DNA of 64,000 bases from Gnetum montanum (GCA_015680685.1 MNCI01014459.1:5335-69334), one strand, 5' to 3'. Counted from the stretch's first letter, positions 12,956 through 24,700 are shown. Notes: generated by a model from the sequence alone, not told the origin. A program made the numbers and translations.

Positions 12956-14840
12956 ATGTCTCTTTCACAAGGAAGCGATAATAAACTATCTAGAAAAAAC
13001 ATTCATTAGAGAACTAACAAGATATATAGTGAAGAAAGTTGGAGTAACCAACTTCGTGTATGGGTTTCCTATGTTCATGACCACCCTAACAACACTCGAA
13101 GACTACATTCACCTAAGGCAAACAATCCTAGGAAGGATGAAGTAAGTCCTGGACTAGGGAAGGCCTCAAGGCCTAAGACCTCCTCAAAATCTAAAAACAA
13201 TAAATCAAGGAACCCTGGGAAACATCATAGAAGCCATGGTAATCCTTATAGTTCCTCATCTTCCTCTCCCCCTTCCATGTCTAGTTCAGACAAAGATGAA
13301 CATAGGTATGAAGATCAAACTCCACTAAAGGGTTGGAATAGAAATAAACATCGAACCCATAGGAACACTCAAGGTCATCAATATGAACATAGGGAAAATT
13401 ATCACCATCAACCAAATAGAAATTTTCCTCACAAGCTATCTAATGACAATGAGCCCTTCTTAGCCACTAAAATCCTAATGCAAATCACAGAGGTAGCTAA
13501 GATATCTTGCAAACATTGTAAAGAGAGTCACCCACCCAAGCTTGATATGAATAATATTCCTAAATTTTTAGGAGGCTACAATTCGAATCCATAACATTAT
13601 TTACAAGCCTTCCATAATTCCTATGATTGTAATAATGTTGAAAGTGGGTGGAAAAAGCTTAAGCTCTTTCCTAGGATACTACTTGATAGAGTTGAAGTCT
13701 AGGATAAATCATTGAAACCAAATTCAATCCAACAATGGTCCACAATGCTAGAACTCTTCAATAAGAAATACCAAACCTATGCGAGGGTGTCCAACCTGAA
13801 GAGACAGATCCAAGGATGGAAGTAAGAACAACATGAACCCTTGGACATGGCCTTAGATAGATATTATTCCCTACTAAATCAATTCCTAAGCCATGGTTTC
13901 TCTAAGGAAAGGCAAATTTTCCACATCATAGATGCGCTTCATAATAAAATAAGAGAGACCCTTTGGGATGTATGCCCCATGTTAATTATATGAACTATGA
14001 ACCCATTAGATCCGAGAACTAATCAGGCATGTGGAAAAAGAAGGAGAAGAGATATGTAAACGGGATAATTTCGAGAAATATCACTAGGATACAACTCTTC
14101 AAAAGAAGGAGGTCCATATCTATGGTAAGGAGAAAGAAACTATCCTCAATAAGGCAATCCTGCAACAAACCTTGCCAATACAAAAGTCTATTAATGAACT
14201 TGAAGAAAATTTTAATAGGATGTCCACATGGATATATGAAAACATTACAACTCTTATTGAGATGGTTGAGGAGAGGATCATGTAAAACAATCCAAGTGAT
14301 CATGATACGCAAAGGATATAGAACCAAGAAATAGCTAGGAACACTTTTCAAAAAGTAAGAAAAATGACTAAATAAAGTGAGACTCTAGACTCAACCACAA
14401 ACAAAGATAATGGATGTGACATCTACATATATAACCATCCAAAGGGCCATTTCCCAATCTTGTTGCATCTACATGAGTATTGGGCAAGTACATAAAATCT
14501 AAAGTTTGTACAAAAGTACATGCCCAAAAGATTTCCTTTCCCACATAGTAATTATTGACAACCCTCAACCAATCGTACTATCCTAGAGGGACTAATTACC
14601 AACATCAACACTATCATCAACCACAGTGGCAATAATCACAGTCATGGGGGAGGCCACCACCAAACCCACCCTATCCTTCTTATCAACCAAAAGCACACAA
14701 GTATTATGTTCAACACCCTATTTTTCCAACTAGTTCTACGTCCTCTACTTCAAATCACCACTATCACTCTCCCAAGTACCATCAACCCATGACATCCCTT
14801 AAGGGATCCCCACCTTGCACCTCTTACCATCCATCCTACC
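12956..14840 (+). pseudogene. gag polyprotein remnant (element A)
   Basis: The frame opens at ATG 12956 and stays in the same phase through an open block at 13277-13594. It has a Ser-, His- and Arg-rich linker, then a capsid-like segment starting MNNIPKFLGGYN. The capsid part aligns residue by residue with element C (48336-47812) and with element B near 17030-17460: D.NNIP.F.GGYN, KLKLFPR, WSTMLELxNxKYQTY, QIQGWK. Stops include TAA at 13592 and a TAG where C has Trp (EAESWYW block). The compact zinc-binding motif (14415-14450) has lost its second and fourth ligands. Downstream lies a Pro/Tyr-rich tail. It would have formed the particle shell around the element RNA. Confidence 0.8.
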
Positions 14841-14940
14841 CTAAATATTCTTAATAAATAATGTAAAAATAAAACTATGATTTACCTCTTACTATCCATC
14901 CTACCTTGAATAAATAATGTAAAAATAAAATTATGATTTA
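14820..14940. repeat. Short tandem duplication at the end of element A gag
   Basis: Unit 1 (14820-14884, 65 bp) and unit 2 (14885-14940, 56 bp) share 'cctcttac-atccatcctacc' and the block from 'aataaataatgtaaaaataaa' to 'tatgattta'. Unit 2 lacks about 9 bp. The duplication lies just upstream of the insertion point of element B. Confidence 0.85.
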
Positions 14941-15000
14941 CCTATTTATATAACATTTTTGTATAATAAATGCACTCACCAATTTTTATATCAACCACTA

Positions 15001-15887
15001 TGATAAAACCAATTTTTGAAGTAATGCAATATTGTATCTATGATATCATAGCAACAATGTCATATATACGATGTCATAATCCATGTTACATCATCATTGA
15101 TGCAATATCTCAGGATGTGTGCACCCTTATAAATATGACACTTTTCATTCCAATAACTTTTCATTCCATATTTAAGTATACTCTTGTACTTTGTTTTCAT
15201 AGACTTATCAATAGAAGTGAATGCATGCAATGTGATGTTTTATAATTGACTAGTATCTTTACTTGAATGAGTTGTACTTGAACATAATTCATGGTTCCAA
15301 TAAAGATCGAGATTATATTTCATCATTGTAACATTCCTTAGTTTTCTATTTGTTCACTTAGCATAATTTTTAATATTTTCCTAACTTAACACTTTATATT
15401 TCAAGTGCTTTACTTTATGCATTTATTAGTAAGCAGTATGGATATGACTAGTTTCGAACGTAACATGTAGTTATCTGGTAATCTAGTAATGGTGTTGCTT
15501 GGTTTTCCTAGTAGTAATTCCACTTGGTAATCCTAGTTATAACTACATAAGTCCAAAGCATGAATGGTAGACTAGGAATGGATGTCCATCACTTTAGAAT
15601 AGAATAGATTTACATTTCTTTTGTTACTTAGACTTATGATTTAATATTCATTTTCACAATGTTTACCATTAGAAGAACTAATGGTCAAAACAACATTAGT
15701 TAATCATACACCTCACTAAGAGCTAAGACATACACTTGTAACTCACTAGCTCAAGGTGGAAAGATGATGATCTTGAATTTGAACTCAATTACTAGTACAA
15801 TTGCATTGTCCATCTATGGATTACAATCTAGTTGCACACTAGCACTTGTAGCTTATATGGTAGAGTGTTGGGATACTTCACTCATCA
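15001..15887 (+). repeat. 5' LTR of element B
   Basis: It begins TGATAAAACCAATTTTT and ends CTCATCA. It pairs with 29047-29926 over its full length. U3 carries repeated 'tatgatatcatag / acgatgtcata' motifs, which look like decayed forms of the GATATC motifs in the related LTRs of C. A TATA-like 'cttataaatatg' lies near 15126. The primer-binding site follows after one base. Confidence 0.85.
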
Positions 15888-15888
15888 T

Positions 15889-15906
15889 TGGCATTGTTGT
15901 TGGGGA
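15889..15906 (+). other. Primer-binding site, tRNA-Asp type (element B)
   Basis: TGGCATTGTTGTTGGGGA lies one base after the LTR end. Compared with the tRNA-Asp complement, every difference is a C to T or G to A transition, as expected from decay of methylated cytosines. Confidence 0.8.
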
Positions 15907-16032
15907 TGTGTCAATGTGTGCTAAGTAATTGATTTTACAAAGTTTGTTGTATCAAGAACTCTAAAGTTAACTTTCATCTTCTTAAATCAATTTTAATAGC
16001 ACACACACTTAAGTGATCATCATACTTATAAC

Positions 16033-18540
16033 ATGGCTTCAACTAAAGAAAACTATCACCTGCCAAAGAGATAAAAAGAGACAATGACAAAACAAATGTC
16101 GATTAAAACTAGAGTATGCCTATGCAAACAAGAATCTCATACACTCACAATGATCCTTACTATCTTTATTTCACCTTCATGTTTCACCAAGATGGGAAAT
16201 TAAAGTGCATAGACCTATAAGACAACATCTTTCTACCTCTAGAGTGTTCAACACCCACAATGCTTTAAACAACTTTAAGGAAATGAATCTAAGCCATGTG
16301 CAAGAAGGGTACCATGTGATCAAACACATGATAAGACCCTACCAACCCATAGAGGCACAAATGCGTAGAGATATTACCATGGACACCAAAAATGTGAAAA
16401 ACAAGGGAAAGCATATTAACTCTCTTGTTATCCTAGAAGAACTTGATGGTGATGCATCTGTAGCAGAGAAACTCCACCAAGATCATGAATTCTATTACTA
16501 AATGTCTATTATTCATCAAGAAGAACCTATCAAAGTGTAATTACATTAAGCCTTAGCAAGGACACTAAGAAGAGAAGCAATAAACTCTAAGTACAAGTAG
16601 GACTCAAGGGTAAGAGCTTCTATTGGATCACAAAGGGAAGAATACCAAAGTCACAAAAGGAGAACTAGTTGGCATCATTCTCCCACTACTTCATCTTCAT
16701 CTTCATGATCATTGGTGGACATTGATCTAAGGGAACACAAGTATAGAGATTGTGATAAGAAAAGACTTCAGACTCATGATCAACATGACTATCACCTAAG
16801 ACACTTTAATGAAGAAGATGAAGAGCATGAACCATGAAGAAAGAGGGATAGATGTAAAGAAAGAGAGGTATGAGCACTAAAGGGGAAAGCACTCTAACAA
16901 AGCATATAAATCCTACAAGCATGAAGAATCCCTATTGAGAAATCGTAGCATGACAAATATACATGAAACTATCTACATTTCAACCAAGCACATAAGGGAC
17001 AACCGTATTAAGTGACTATACTTGAACAACATGCTAAGATTTGAGGGTGGATACAATGTAGATTCACAACACCACCTTTAAGTGTTCAAGGATGTTTTCA
17101 CCCTACAGAATATAAAGAGTAATTAGCAAAAATTTAAGTTATTCCCTAGGACACTTATTAAGAAGGCAAAAAGCTAGTACAAATCATTCAAACCTAAATT
17201 AATTAGAAGATGGAGTATCATGCTTGAGCTTTTCAACAATAAATATTAAACCTACTTCAGGGTGTAGGAAGCAAATCCAAAGTTGGAAGCAAGGGATCCA
17301 CAAATCCCTTGATGTGATAATAGGCAAATTCTATTCACTTCTACATAAGTGTCCAAGCCAAATATTTTCCTAGAGTAAGCAACTTAGACACATTATCGAT
17401 GGGCTAAGGAACAAAACTAGGAAAAACCTTTGGATTTATGCCCAAGGAAGATTATCTAAAATGACCAACCATCATATTCAAAGGCTTATTAATCAAGTGG
17501 CAAAAAATGGTAAACTAAAGAAGAGAGAATCAGCCAAAGAGTACAATAAAGATCCATCTATCAAGAAGAGAGATGTATGGATGTGTGATCAACAAGAGGA
17601 AGAAACCTTGGAAGAGGTGATACAGAAAAAGAGACTACCTATTCAAAAATTTGTTATTGATATTTCAACTAAGGTAGAAAAGATGTGGAATTCAGTGGAC
17701 AAAAAATTTTCAATAGCTTTGAAAATTGTGAAGGAAAGAACTAAGAAGGCCTTTAGAAAATGCAAGAAGAAAAAGAATAAAAGAGACTTCAAATGAAAAG
17801 GAAAGCTAGCTTCAGTGGTAGAATGTTCAGATACAAGCTAAGATGAGGAGGAAGGATGTACTATGTGACAATATGACCATCCTAAGGGGTGCTACCCTAT
17901 CATGGTACATTTGTAAGAAACAAGGGCATATGAACTAAATCTAAGATTCTTCAAGAAGTAAATTCCAAAACAATTATCTTACCCTTAGGTAGCTACTAAA
18001 ACACCTTTCAACCAGGCTAGTACCCTTGTGGAGCTTATCTGTAGCCACAAGAGTAGTACCATTAATAGTGGTAGTAATCATAATCATGGGTGATGCCACC
18101 ACCATGATAGCAATACCCATATCAACATCTAAATCCTTATGAATACTATTTTCAGTGTCCAATCTCTTCAAGAAATGTAGCAATTAAGACTTCTCAATAC
18201 TATCCACTAGAATACCATAAACCTAAACCTCCAAGGATGAATTTTGATTCATACATTCATCCACAAATAGTTGGTTCATCAAGTCAACCTCCAAACCTTT
18301 TACAACCTATGCCACCACCTATCATGCAGGGGGAACTACCATTACAACCTCAGCAAAAGAATGCTATAAGGGTAATGAATGTACAAATAGAGGATCAAAC
18401 CAATGATACTAAGGGTAAATCTAGGAAACTTCCTTTCTTTAGGACAAGTCCAAAAAAGGTTGGTAGAATTAGGACTTCATTAAGACCAGTTTCTCCTAAG
18501 ACAGAGCCTCATACCAACATCATGCCATAATAACTAAATT
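16033..18540 (+). pseudogene. gag polyprotein remnant (element B)
   Basis: The first ATG is at 16033. The coding trace moves through at least three phases. 16205-16501 aligns with the N-terminal part of element C gag (the block containing P-I-[DE]-A-Q-x-R-R/M). 17030-17460 is the capsid-like segment with GGYNVDSQHHL and a TAG where C has Trp. 17461-17796 is a Lys/Glu-rich linker. 17857-17892 is the compact zinc motif, whose second Cys codon is TGA. 18237-18530 is a Pro/Gln-rich tail with IMQGELPLQPQQ, nearly identical to C's IMQGELPPQPQQ-type block. Several frameshifts make it non-functional. Confidence 0.8.
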
Positions 18541-18639
18541 AAGAACTTAAAATTTTCATGTTCACAGATGTAGTATCAGACTAGATTAAGGCAAGGACAC
18601 TTCCTAGAAAAAGAATGGATCTAGGAGTTACTTTGATTT

Positions 18640-18960
18640 ATTTATGAGTAGCTAAAATTCACCATACAAGGCTCTCCTAGACTCAGGTTCCAGAGTAAAT
18701 TTGATATCTCAAGAAAAATACAAGGCATGGAACCTATTTCCCTTAAAGAAATGCAACATAAGGTTAGAGCTTGCAAATTAATCTATCACCATTTCTTTAG
18801 GATATACTGAAGACATGGTAATCACTATCAATGGTAGTCCTATCCAAAAAACTTCTAGTAATTGACATGAAAAATAATGATAGGGAATTTTCCATCATAA
18901 TGGAAAGAGCATGGCTTAGCACAATATATGCTAAGTTAGGGATGAGAGATTTATCTTTAT
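18640..18960 (+). pseudogene. Retropepsin-type protease remnant (element B)
   Basis: The trace reads ALLDSGSRVNLISQEKYKAW, with an intact D-S-G active site. About 70 codons later comes a FSIIMERAWLSTIYAKLGMRD-like block (the flap/C-terminal hallmark I-x-G-R-x-W-L, with Gly replaced by Glu). It aligns with the protease of element C (46725-46455), where the active site is D-S-S instead. Stops and a frame change interrupt the region between the two blocks. It would have cleaved the gag polyprotein. Confidence 0.8.
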
Positions 18961-19511
18961 AAATCTCCTAAGGAGGAAACATAAGGATCCATACACATGC
19001 AAATGATTTCATGCATTAACAATGATAAAGAAGGGTGGAATTATGGACCAATACTTCAAAATGTCAACACAATTCTTACATCAGCCCACAATAGAAGTGA
19101 GAAACAAGTGTGTGTATAAAAAGAAACATAGGTCACGAAACCAAAGGAGACCCCATGGCCAAAAAATAAGAACCTAAAATTATCTAAAGCATGCATGGAA
19201 ATACCTAATCCACTTATTAACTCCTATCGTAAGAAAATGACCAAAATTAAGAACTCACAAATAAAAATATTAAACCATAATCCTGCACCTATCGATAAAG
19301 GAAATCAAGACTTAGCATTTGAATTGGATAATAAACAAGAAAATATAATTAGACCTTTTGAGATAAAAATATCATCTTGTTCAACTAGACTAGAGCATAT
19401 TGCAGTTACTTGCTAGAGCACTCTTTGACTAGTGCTTCAAATTAGTAGTCCAAGGTACATCAATTAATTTATTTGGTCCATTGGACGTCATATGCATCAT
19501 GACACATCACA
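18961..19511 (+). other. Element B sequence downstream of protease, up to the caulimovirid
   Basis: A degenerate frame (73 codons open at 19195-19416, MEIPNPLINSYRKK...) continues beyond the protease. I recognise no RT motif here. The boundary with the nested caulimovirid falls somewhere between about 19420 and 19512 and could not be placed exactly, because no junction repeat is visible. Confidence 0.45.
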
Positions 19512-21404
19512 CATATTGAAGATCAGTTAGACACAATAGAAGGTGGAATCAATAAAGTTGGTGATCAATGTAGCCAGCTGTCAAAAGAAATGTTTGACCA
19601 TCTAGAAGCCTACAATGCAATTTGGAAAGCAATAGAAGATGATAAACATCAATGACAACAGCAAGCGGGTGAGAAAGCCTTAAAATTTCATGAGATCTAG
19701 ACACTAGAAAATCAATTGAAACTGCCCATCCAACTAGCTAAGGAGAATATCCCTACTCCTACTCAACCTGCTCCTAAATCAACTGTTGATGCCAGAGATA
19801 AAGCTTTGTTAGAAAAGATTAAACGTCTCATGGAAGAAAAGAAAGGAAAGAAACATGCTCAGTCCTCAGCACCTCCTCTAATAGAAGAAGAGAAGCTGAA
19901 GCCACAGTCACTAAAGTCCAAACCCAAATCACCAAAAATTTCATCAAAACAATGTCAGCAGAGAATCATGATGGCCCGAAGACAACCAACTAGACCATGG
20001 CAACGACTAGCAGTGAATCCACCCCCAGCTTTTTCAGCTTTTTAACAATGACCTGCTTTGACAATTCCAGTAATCGACATTGATTACTTGACACATAAAG
20101 AGATACTACATGCCTTAAGATTGTGGATTGATCAGTTAAGAATAGCCATGAATATCCTCAACATCGATGAAAGGACAACTATCATCAGTGCCTTCACAAG
20201 AGCCGCAGGAAAGATTAGACACTAGTGGGAAAGTGCAACTCAAGAACAACAAGAGCAAATACTCCAAATAGGTTTACATGGTGTTTTTGTTGCCCTTGTT
20301 ATAGAATTTATAAAATATTTTTCTTCAAAGCTTATATTTAAAGACAAGCTTCTTTTGAGCCAAAGAAAATTAGGAGATTTGCGCTATTTTGAACAGTTTA
20401 GTGTAGAGTATGCTAATGAAGTATACTGTCTGGCATTACACCACAATCAAATGATAAATTATCTCTATTTAGGGAGTCTACTAGCTAATCTTGGTCAAAT
20501 GGTTTTGTACAAAGCATTATAAAAGGATATAGATTTATCTTTAACATATTTTACTGATGTAGTGCATATGGTAAGGCAAGAATTGCAGTTTGCATGCTAC
20601 AATGTTTCATTATAAAAGCTCTTACCATTAGCCGAAGTATGTACAAAATTAGATGGAGTAGATTCTTTTGGTCCTCGAACCCAAGCTCCCTCAAGACATC
20701 CAAAGAAAAGATTCATTAAAAGAAGAAGTTATCCTATATTTTCAGGAAAAAGATGGTCGGCAAAAAGACCATTCAAGCTAGGAAGAAGAAGATTCTTTGC
20801 AAAATGAAGAAGTGGTCCAGTAAGGAAGAAATCAATTACTTGCTACACCTACAAACGTCAAGGAAATTATGCTTATGAATGTCCAAATGGATCAAGGAAA
20901 GCAGGTAGAAAGATCAAAGCATTTTTTGACACTTATCCTGAATGGGAACTAATAGATGATCCACAAGATCATACTGAACAATGCTTCGCCATTCAACTCA
21001 TGCCAAAATCAAATAAAAATTAGTCATCAAAATCAGAATTATCATCAGAATCTGAAGAAAGTCAAGAAGAACAAACAATAGGAAGGAATAATATGATGCA
21101 AGGAATGTTAGATATGAGTATTGAAGATGAAGATTGATTTTCCAACATTTCTCTTAATGATTTTAACTCAGAAATGAATGCAGAACTTGATTGTAAATGG
21201 CAAGAACTAGAATATTTCCTTGAGTCATATATTTCAAATGAAGAACACAAATGGGATACAAGTAAAGAGTTTGGAGATAAAGAGCCTAGCATATCTTCAA
21301 CATATCATTGCAAAGAAACACTGCTAAAGCAAGAACACAAGAAGATACATCAACAGCTGAAGAACTACCGCCCAGAATTATGCAAAAAGTTCCAAAGTTT
21401 CTGA
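19512..21404 (+). pseudogene. Caulimovirid coiled-coil and coat-protein region (broken)
   Basis: One phase is followed for about 630 codons with several stops: TGA near 19652, TAG near 19698, TAA at 20043, TGA at 20049, TAG near 20224 and others. The N-terminal part (19512-20040) is Lys/Glu/Pro-rich with coiled-coil character. The central part (about 20060-20600) is a helical capsid-like domain. Then come an Arg/Lys-rich segment (about 20690-20820) and a zinc-knuckle position at 20841-20882. There the spacing is kept, but the second Cys is Tyr and the His is Asn. An acidic C-terminal tail follows. This layout (basic stretch, C-x2-C-x4-H-x4-C, acidic tail) is typical of caulimovirid capsid proteins. 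Confidence 0.75.
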
Positions 21405-21880
21405 TAACACCATATCAAAAGAAATTTCCAGTAAATGTAGAAGTCAAGAAAGCCATAATTAAGAGGAAAAAGAAAACTCTAGAGCTCCAGCATCAAATCA
21501 ATCATTTGCTATTGCTACATAGTGTCTTATTAATTCCAATTAAGATTACAGTAGATGGAGACAAGAAATGGAGAAAGTATCAAGCATTCATTGATACAGG
21601 TACGACCCTTAATTTTTGCCATAAAAATTTTCTGGAAAAATGGGAAGAAAATGCCAAGCCAGTCACACTAGAAACAATGAATGGAGTAAGAAGTCTTTCT
21701 CATTTTACTTTCAATATCCCTATCTCATTAAATGATGAATATGTGGGCACAACTAATTTTGTCCAAGTTTCAGATAGTGGATTTGATATTGGCTTAGGCG
21801 CTCATTTCATAGATAGCATTGGTCCTTATACTATTGGTCTGGATATGATTTTTTCTTCATCGCCATTACAAGATCCATGA
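21308..21880 (+). pseudogene. Caulimovirid aspartic protease region (start of pol)
   Basis: A 190-codon open stretch overlaps the end of the coat-protein phase by 97 bp in a different frame. The active site F-I-D-T-G-T-T is at residues 94-100 of the stretch (codon for Asp at 21593), preceded by a hydrophobic strand. It is the retropepsin-like protease that matures caulimovirid polyproteins. The catalytic triad is intact, but the frame closes with TGA at 21878. The RT phase continues in the same frame after it, so the stop is a break within one ancestral pol ORF. Confidence 0.75.
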
Positions 21881-23874
21881 CCAAAAATCATTATTCGAAG
21901 AATTCCAGCAGCCATGCAAAGAAACAAGCATCCACAACTCAAGTAGTTCAAGAAAAATCCAACAGTGTCAGAGATCATCTCACAATATGAAATGGAAGGT
22001 ATTGCATGAGCCAAATACTAGAATCTCCAATAGCTAAAGAAAGCACACATTGATCTAAATACAGAAGAACACAGGGTAGTTCCATGTTTTCAAGAACTCC
22101 AGTCCTGTTGTTGTGAACATCCTTTATAATTTTGGGATAAAGATAGCCTAGTTGCCTACATTCCAACTATCCACAACATTCCAGTCCAAATTAAAATAAT
22201 TTTGGTCAATCCTCCAGACACAAAAGAAATGGCCAGACAAATTGAAGAATCCTTGACGAAAGGTTTGATTAGACCATCGTAGTCTAATTATTCTTGTGTC
22301 AGTTTTATTGTTTGCAATCATGCAGAGGTCAAAAGAGGCAAAGCAAGAATGGTCATAAACTACATTCCTCTAAATTTTGTTACTATATATGTCAAATGGC
22401 CGCTACCCAACAAAGAAAGCTTAATTCAGAAGGTTGCAATCAAGTCCTATTTCAGCAAATTCGACTGTAAAAGTGGATATCATCAATTAAGATTTTAGAA
22501 GAAGATATTCATAAAACTACCTTCAGTACCACACAAGGATTATATGAATGGACATTCATGCCATTTGATCTCAAAAATGCCCCTTCACAGTTTCAAGATC
22601 GCATGGATGCAGTTTTTGGAAAGTATCATGAATTTATTGCAAATGATATTAATGATTTCCTTATCTTTTCTGATTCAATGGAAGATCATGTCACCCATTT
22701 AAAGAAATTTGCTAACATGTGTAAATAGCATGGAATAGACTTGTCAAAAGATCCTAATAAGTTTCAAATTGGAAAAAGAGATATTGAATTCCTGGGAGTT
22801 CAGATTAAGGATGGAAATATTTTCATGTAGCCACATGTTCTTTTAAAGATTAGCTAGTTTCCAAATCATCTTGAGAATAAAGAGCAATGTTTAAGGTTCT
22901 TAGGGTAAGTAAATTATGTTTCTAAGTATATTGATAAGTTTTTAGATAAAACTACAGAAATTAGATGGTGCAAAAACCAAATCCTGTTTGTCTGGACAAA
23001 GAAGGCTTCAGAACAAGTGATTCAGCTAAAAAGTGAATGCCAGAATTTTTCGTCGCTCAACCCTATCATCAAAGGTCCTTTTGTTCTAAATACAGATGCC
23101 ATATTTGATGCATGGGCCACCATTTTATTAAGAAAATGTTTAGCTAATGATGAAGAAATTTGTGCTTATGTATCTAATGCATTTCACAAGAATGAGCTAA
23201 ATTACTAGCCAGTAGAAAAGGAGATCTTAGCAGCAGTCAGATGTTTAGAAAAATTTCATATTTACCTTATCAAAGGTCCATTTATTTTAAGAACTAATTC
23301 AGATAACCTTACAGCATTATTAAAAAGGAAGATCACTCCTTCCCCAAAGTTACAAAGATTTGCCTGGTGGCAATTCTTCTTAGCGCAATATCAGTTTTCT
23401 ATAGAAAGAATTCCTGGTCTAGTAAATTTCTTACCTGATGCTCTAACCCATGAATTGAAGCCACAAGCTCAAATTAAGATGTTGCATCCTGAAGGAAGTA
23501 GCAGTTCTCAAAACCCACTACAAGATGTAGAGGATTAGTTATCATGGCCACTTACCAGTCTAGAAGACAGAGTTCGATGGTGTTGTCACATTACAAGGTT
23601 CTTTTTGCAAGAATCAACATTGAGTGTTAGCAAACAATATCCAACACTCAATCTATTCATTAACATGGCCAGAAGGATAGATTGTATGATTAACAATCTA
23701 AGATGGAGCTACCTCAAGCCAAGAATCTTGACACACCTGATGCAGCTAGAAGTTCTAGATAATCTATTGCTTATCCAAAGGCCTTTGCTTTCCAATGACA
23801 ACACCAGAAACTACATCAACCACGTCATCGAGTCAAATGGATGGGAAGCCAAGCTATGCAGTTTGTTCCAATGA
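21881..23874 (+). pseudogene. Caulimovirid reverse transcriptase and RNase H (broken)
   Basis: The RT begins in the protease phase. Motif A appears as FSKFDCKSGYHQL (about 22451-22490). A net frameshift at about 22490-22498 moves to the next phase, which then runs through PSQFQDRMD, the catalytic motif C position near 22640 (read as N-D-I-N-D-F, so the expected Y-x-D-D is lost) and the FLGVQIK block. RNase H follows with recognisable Asp (TDA near 23094), Glu (EKEILAAV near 23222), Asp (TNSDN near 23298) and Asp (LPDAL near 23431). In-frame TAGs are at about 22726, 22828, 22855 and 23536. A C-terminal extension stays open to 23874. The enzyme would have copied pregenomic RNA into DNA. Confidence 0.85.
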
Positions 23875-24072
23875 ATCAATCTCTTTGAAGAAACCACTTG
23901 GTACGAAAATGTGCAAGTTGTTCCAAAATAGTTACCACCATCTAAAGTGTCTTTATCAACACCAGCAAATGTCTTATCTGAATTATCCAAACTAATCAAG
24001 AAATGTCTTAATTGTAACCAAGCACGTAGGAAAATTTTTTCTGTTTACCGTGCTATCTTAAAAGCCATCTAG

Positions 24073-24223
24073 GAGATAACGATGGTGAGTCATGTCCATA
24101 GTAGTTATCTAGATAAGTGTGATGAGTCATATCTAGATAAGTGTGATGAGTCATATCGAGATAAGTGTGGTGAGTCATTGGTGTGACTTGTACGTCAATT
24201 CCTGCCTCAACTACTATAAATAA
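24073..24223 (+). promoter_or_regulatory. Caulimovirid pregenomic promoter with three 24-bp enhancer-like repeats
   Basis: Three head-to-tail 24-bp units lie at 24107-24130, 24131-24154 (identical) and 24155-24178 (two changes). Each contains AGATAAGTGT and TGAGTCAT; a partial extra copy is at about 24073-24094. TGAGTCA is the core recognised by GCN4-type bZIP factors. TGACTTGTACGTCA (24184-24197) holds one TGACGT half-site resembling the as-1 element. The TATA box TATAAATAA is at 24215-24223. The position just after RNase H is where caulimovirids keep their pregenomic promoter. Activity is not shown by sequence. Confidence 0.65.
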
Positions 24224-24700
24224 GAGGCAAGGCCTTGTAGTCAGATATGATATGATATGAGCATGTATGAGCGTGTCTGCAAGTTTATGGTTTGTGGTTT
24301 GTAACTATGTGTGCTACTAATGAAGTTGAAAGAATTCTCCTGTATCTTGGTTTTGGCATTTCTATTATGTGCATCTTCATTGGCCTTGGTTTAATACTCT
24401 ATTCAAAGCTCGCTACTCTAGCACTCTGAAAACAATTGTGTTGTGTCTTTCATGAGAAAACTTGGTGCTACTACAAATTATCTCTTGATTAGGTGTGACC
24501 TAATTAGTCGCAACCCAAATTGTTTGCGTTTTGCTAAACATCGGCTAAAAGTTCGGTTGGGAAAGAAGTCCAATAGTTCTATCCTGAGAAGCACCGAGAG
24601 AAGAGAACGCATGGTTGCCGTTGAACTTTGTCGCTATATCATGGATTTGGTACGGCCTGCCGAGTCATCTGGATCATGTCCTAGGTAGATGTTCCTACAT
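24224..24700 (+). other. Putative caulimovirid leader region
   Basis: The sequence downstream of the TATA box has short upstream-type ATGs and one 81-codon open frame at 24443-24688 with no recognised motif. It is less AT-rich and keeps more CpG than its surroundings. The expected tRNA-Met primer site (TGGTATCAGAGC) was not found. The 3' border with element B is uncertain (about 24690-24950). Confidence 0.4.

Larger units (their letters stand above)
11948..15000 (+). mobile_element. Element A: 5' LTR plus gag remnant of a Ty3/gypsy retrotransposon
   Basis: The element starts with an LTR (11948-12830) followed after one base by a tRNA-Asp-type primer-binding site and a gag-like frame from 12956. 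It is cut at 15000 by the insertion of element B, whose 5' LTR begins at 15001. No continuation (protease, pol, 3' LTR) could be recognised beyond B's 3' end at 29926. A is therefore a 5' fragment that predates B. Confidence 0.75.
19512..24700 (+). mobile_element. Endogenous caulimovirid (pararetrovirus) fragment
   Basis: In order, the plus strand carries a coiled-coil plus coat-protein region with a zinc knuckle, an overlapping frame with aspartic protease, reverse transcriptase and RNase H, and then a promoter-like region with a TATA box and a transcribed leader. This is the gene order of Caulimoviridae. No integrase and no LTRs belong to it, and no movement-protein region was recognised, so it is a partial genome copy. 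Endogenous caulimovirids are known in gymnosperms; assignment to a genus would need phylogeny. Multiple stops, one frameshift in RT and lost catalytic residues show it is inactive. Confidence 0.8.

Noticed and set aside
14019-14351. Open frames of over 100 codons on both strands
   Set aside because: They overlap the decayed gag of element A and are not conserved in B or C.
24073-24178. The 24-bp direct repeats as a CRISPR-like array
   Set aside because: The units are contiguous without spacers, and the context is a plant viral promoter.
24224-24700. Interpreting 24.1-24.7 kb as an LTR
   Set aside because: Although the TATA context matches the gypsy LTRs, there is no TG/CA-bounded second copy, and it lies directly after caulimovirid RNase H where a viral promoter is expected.
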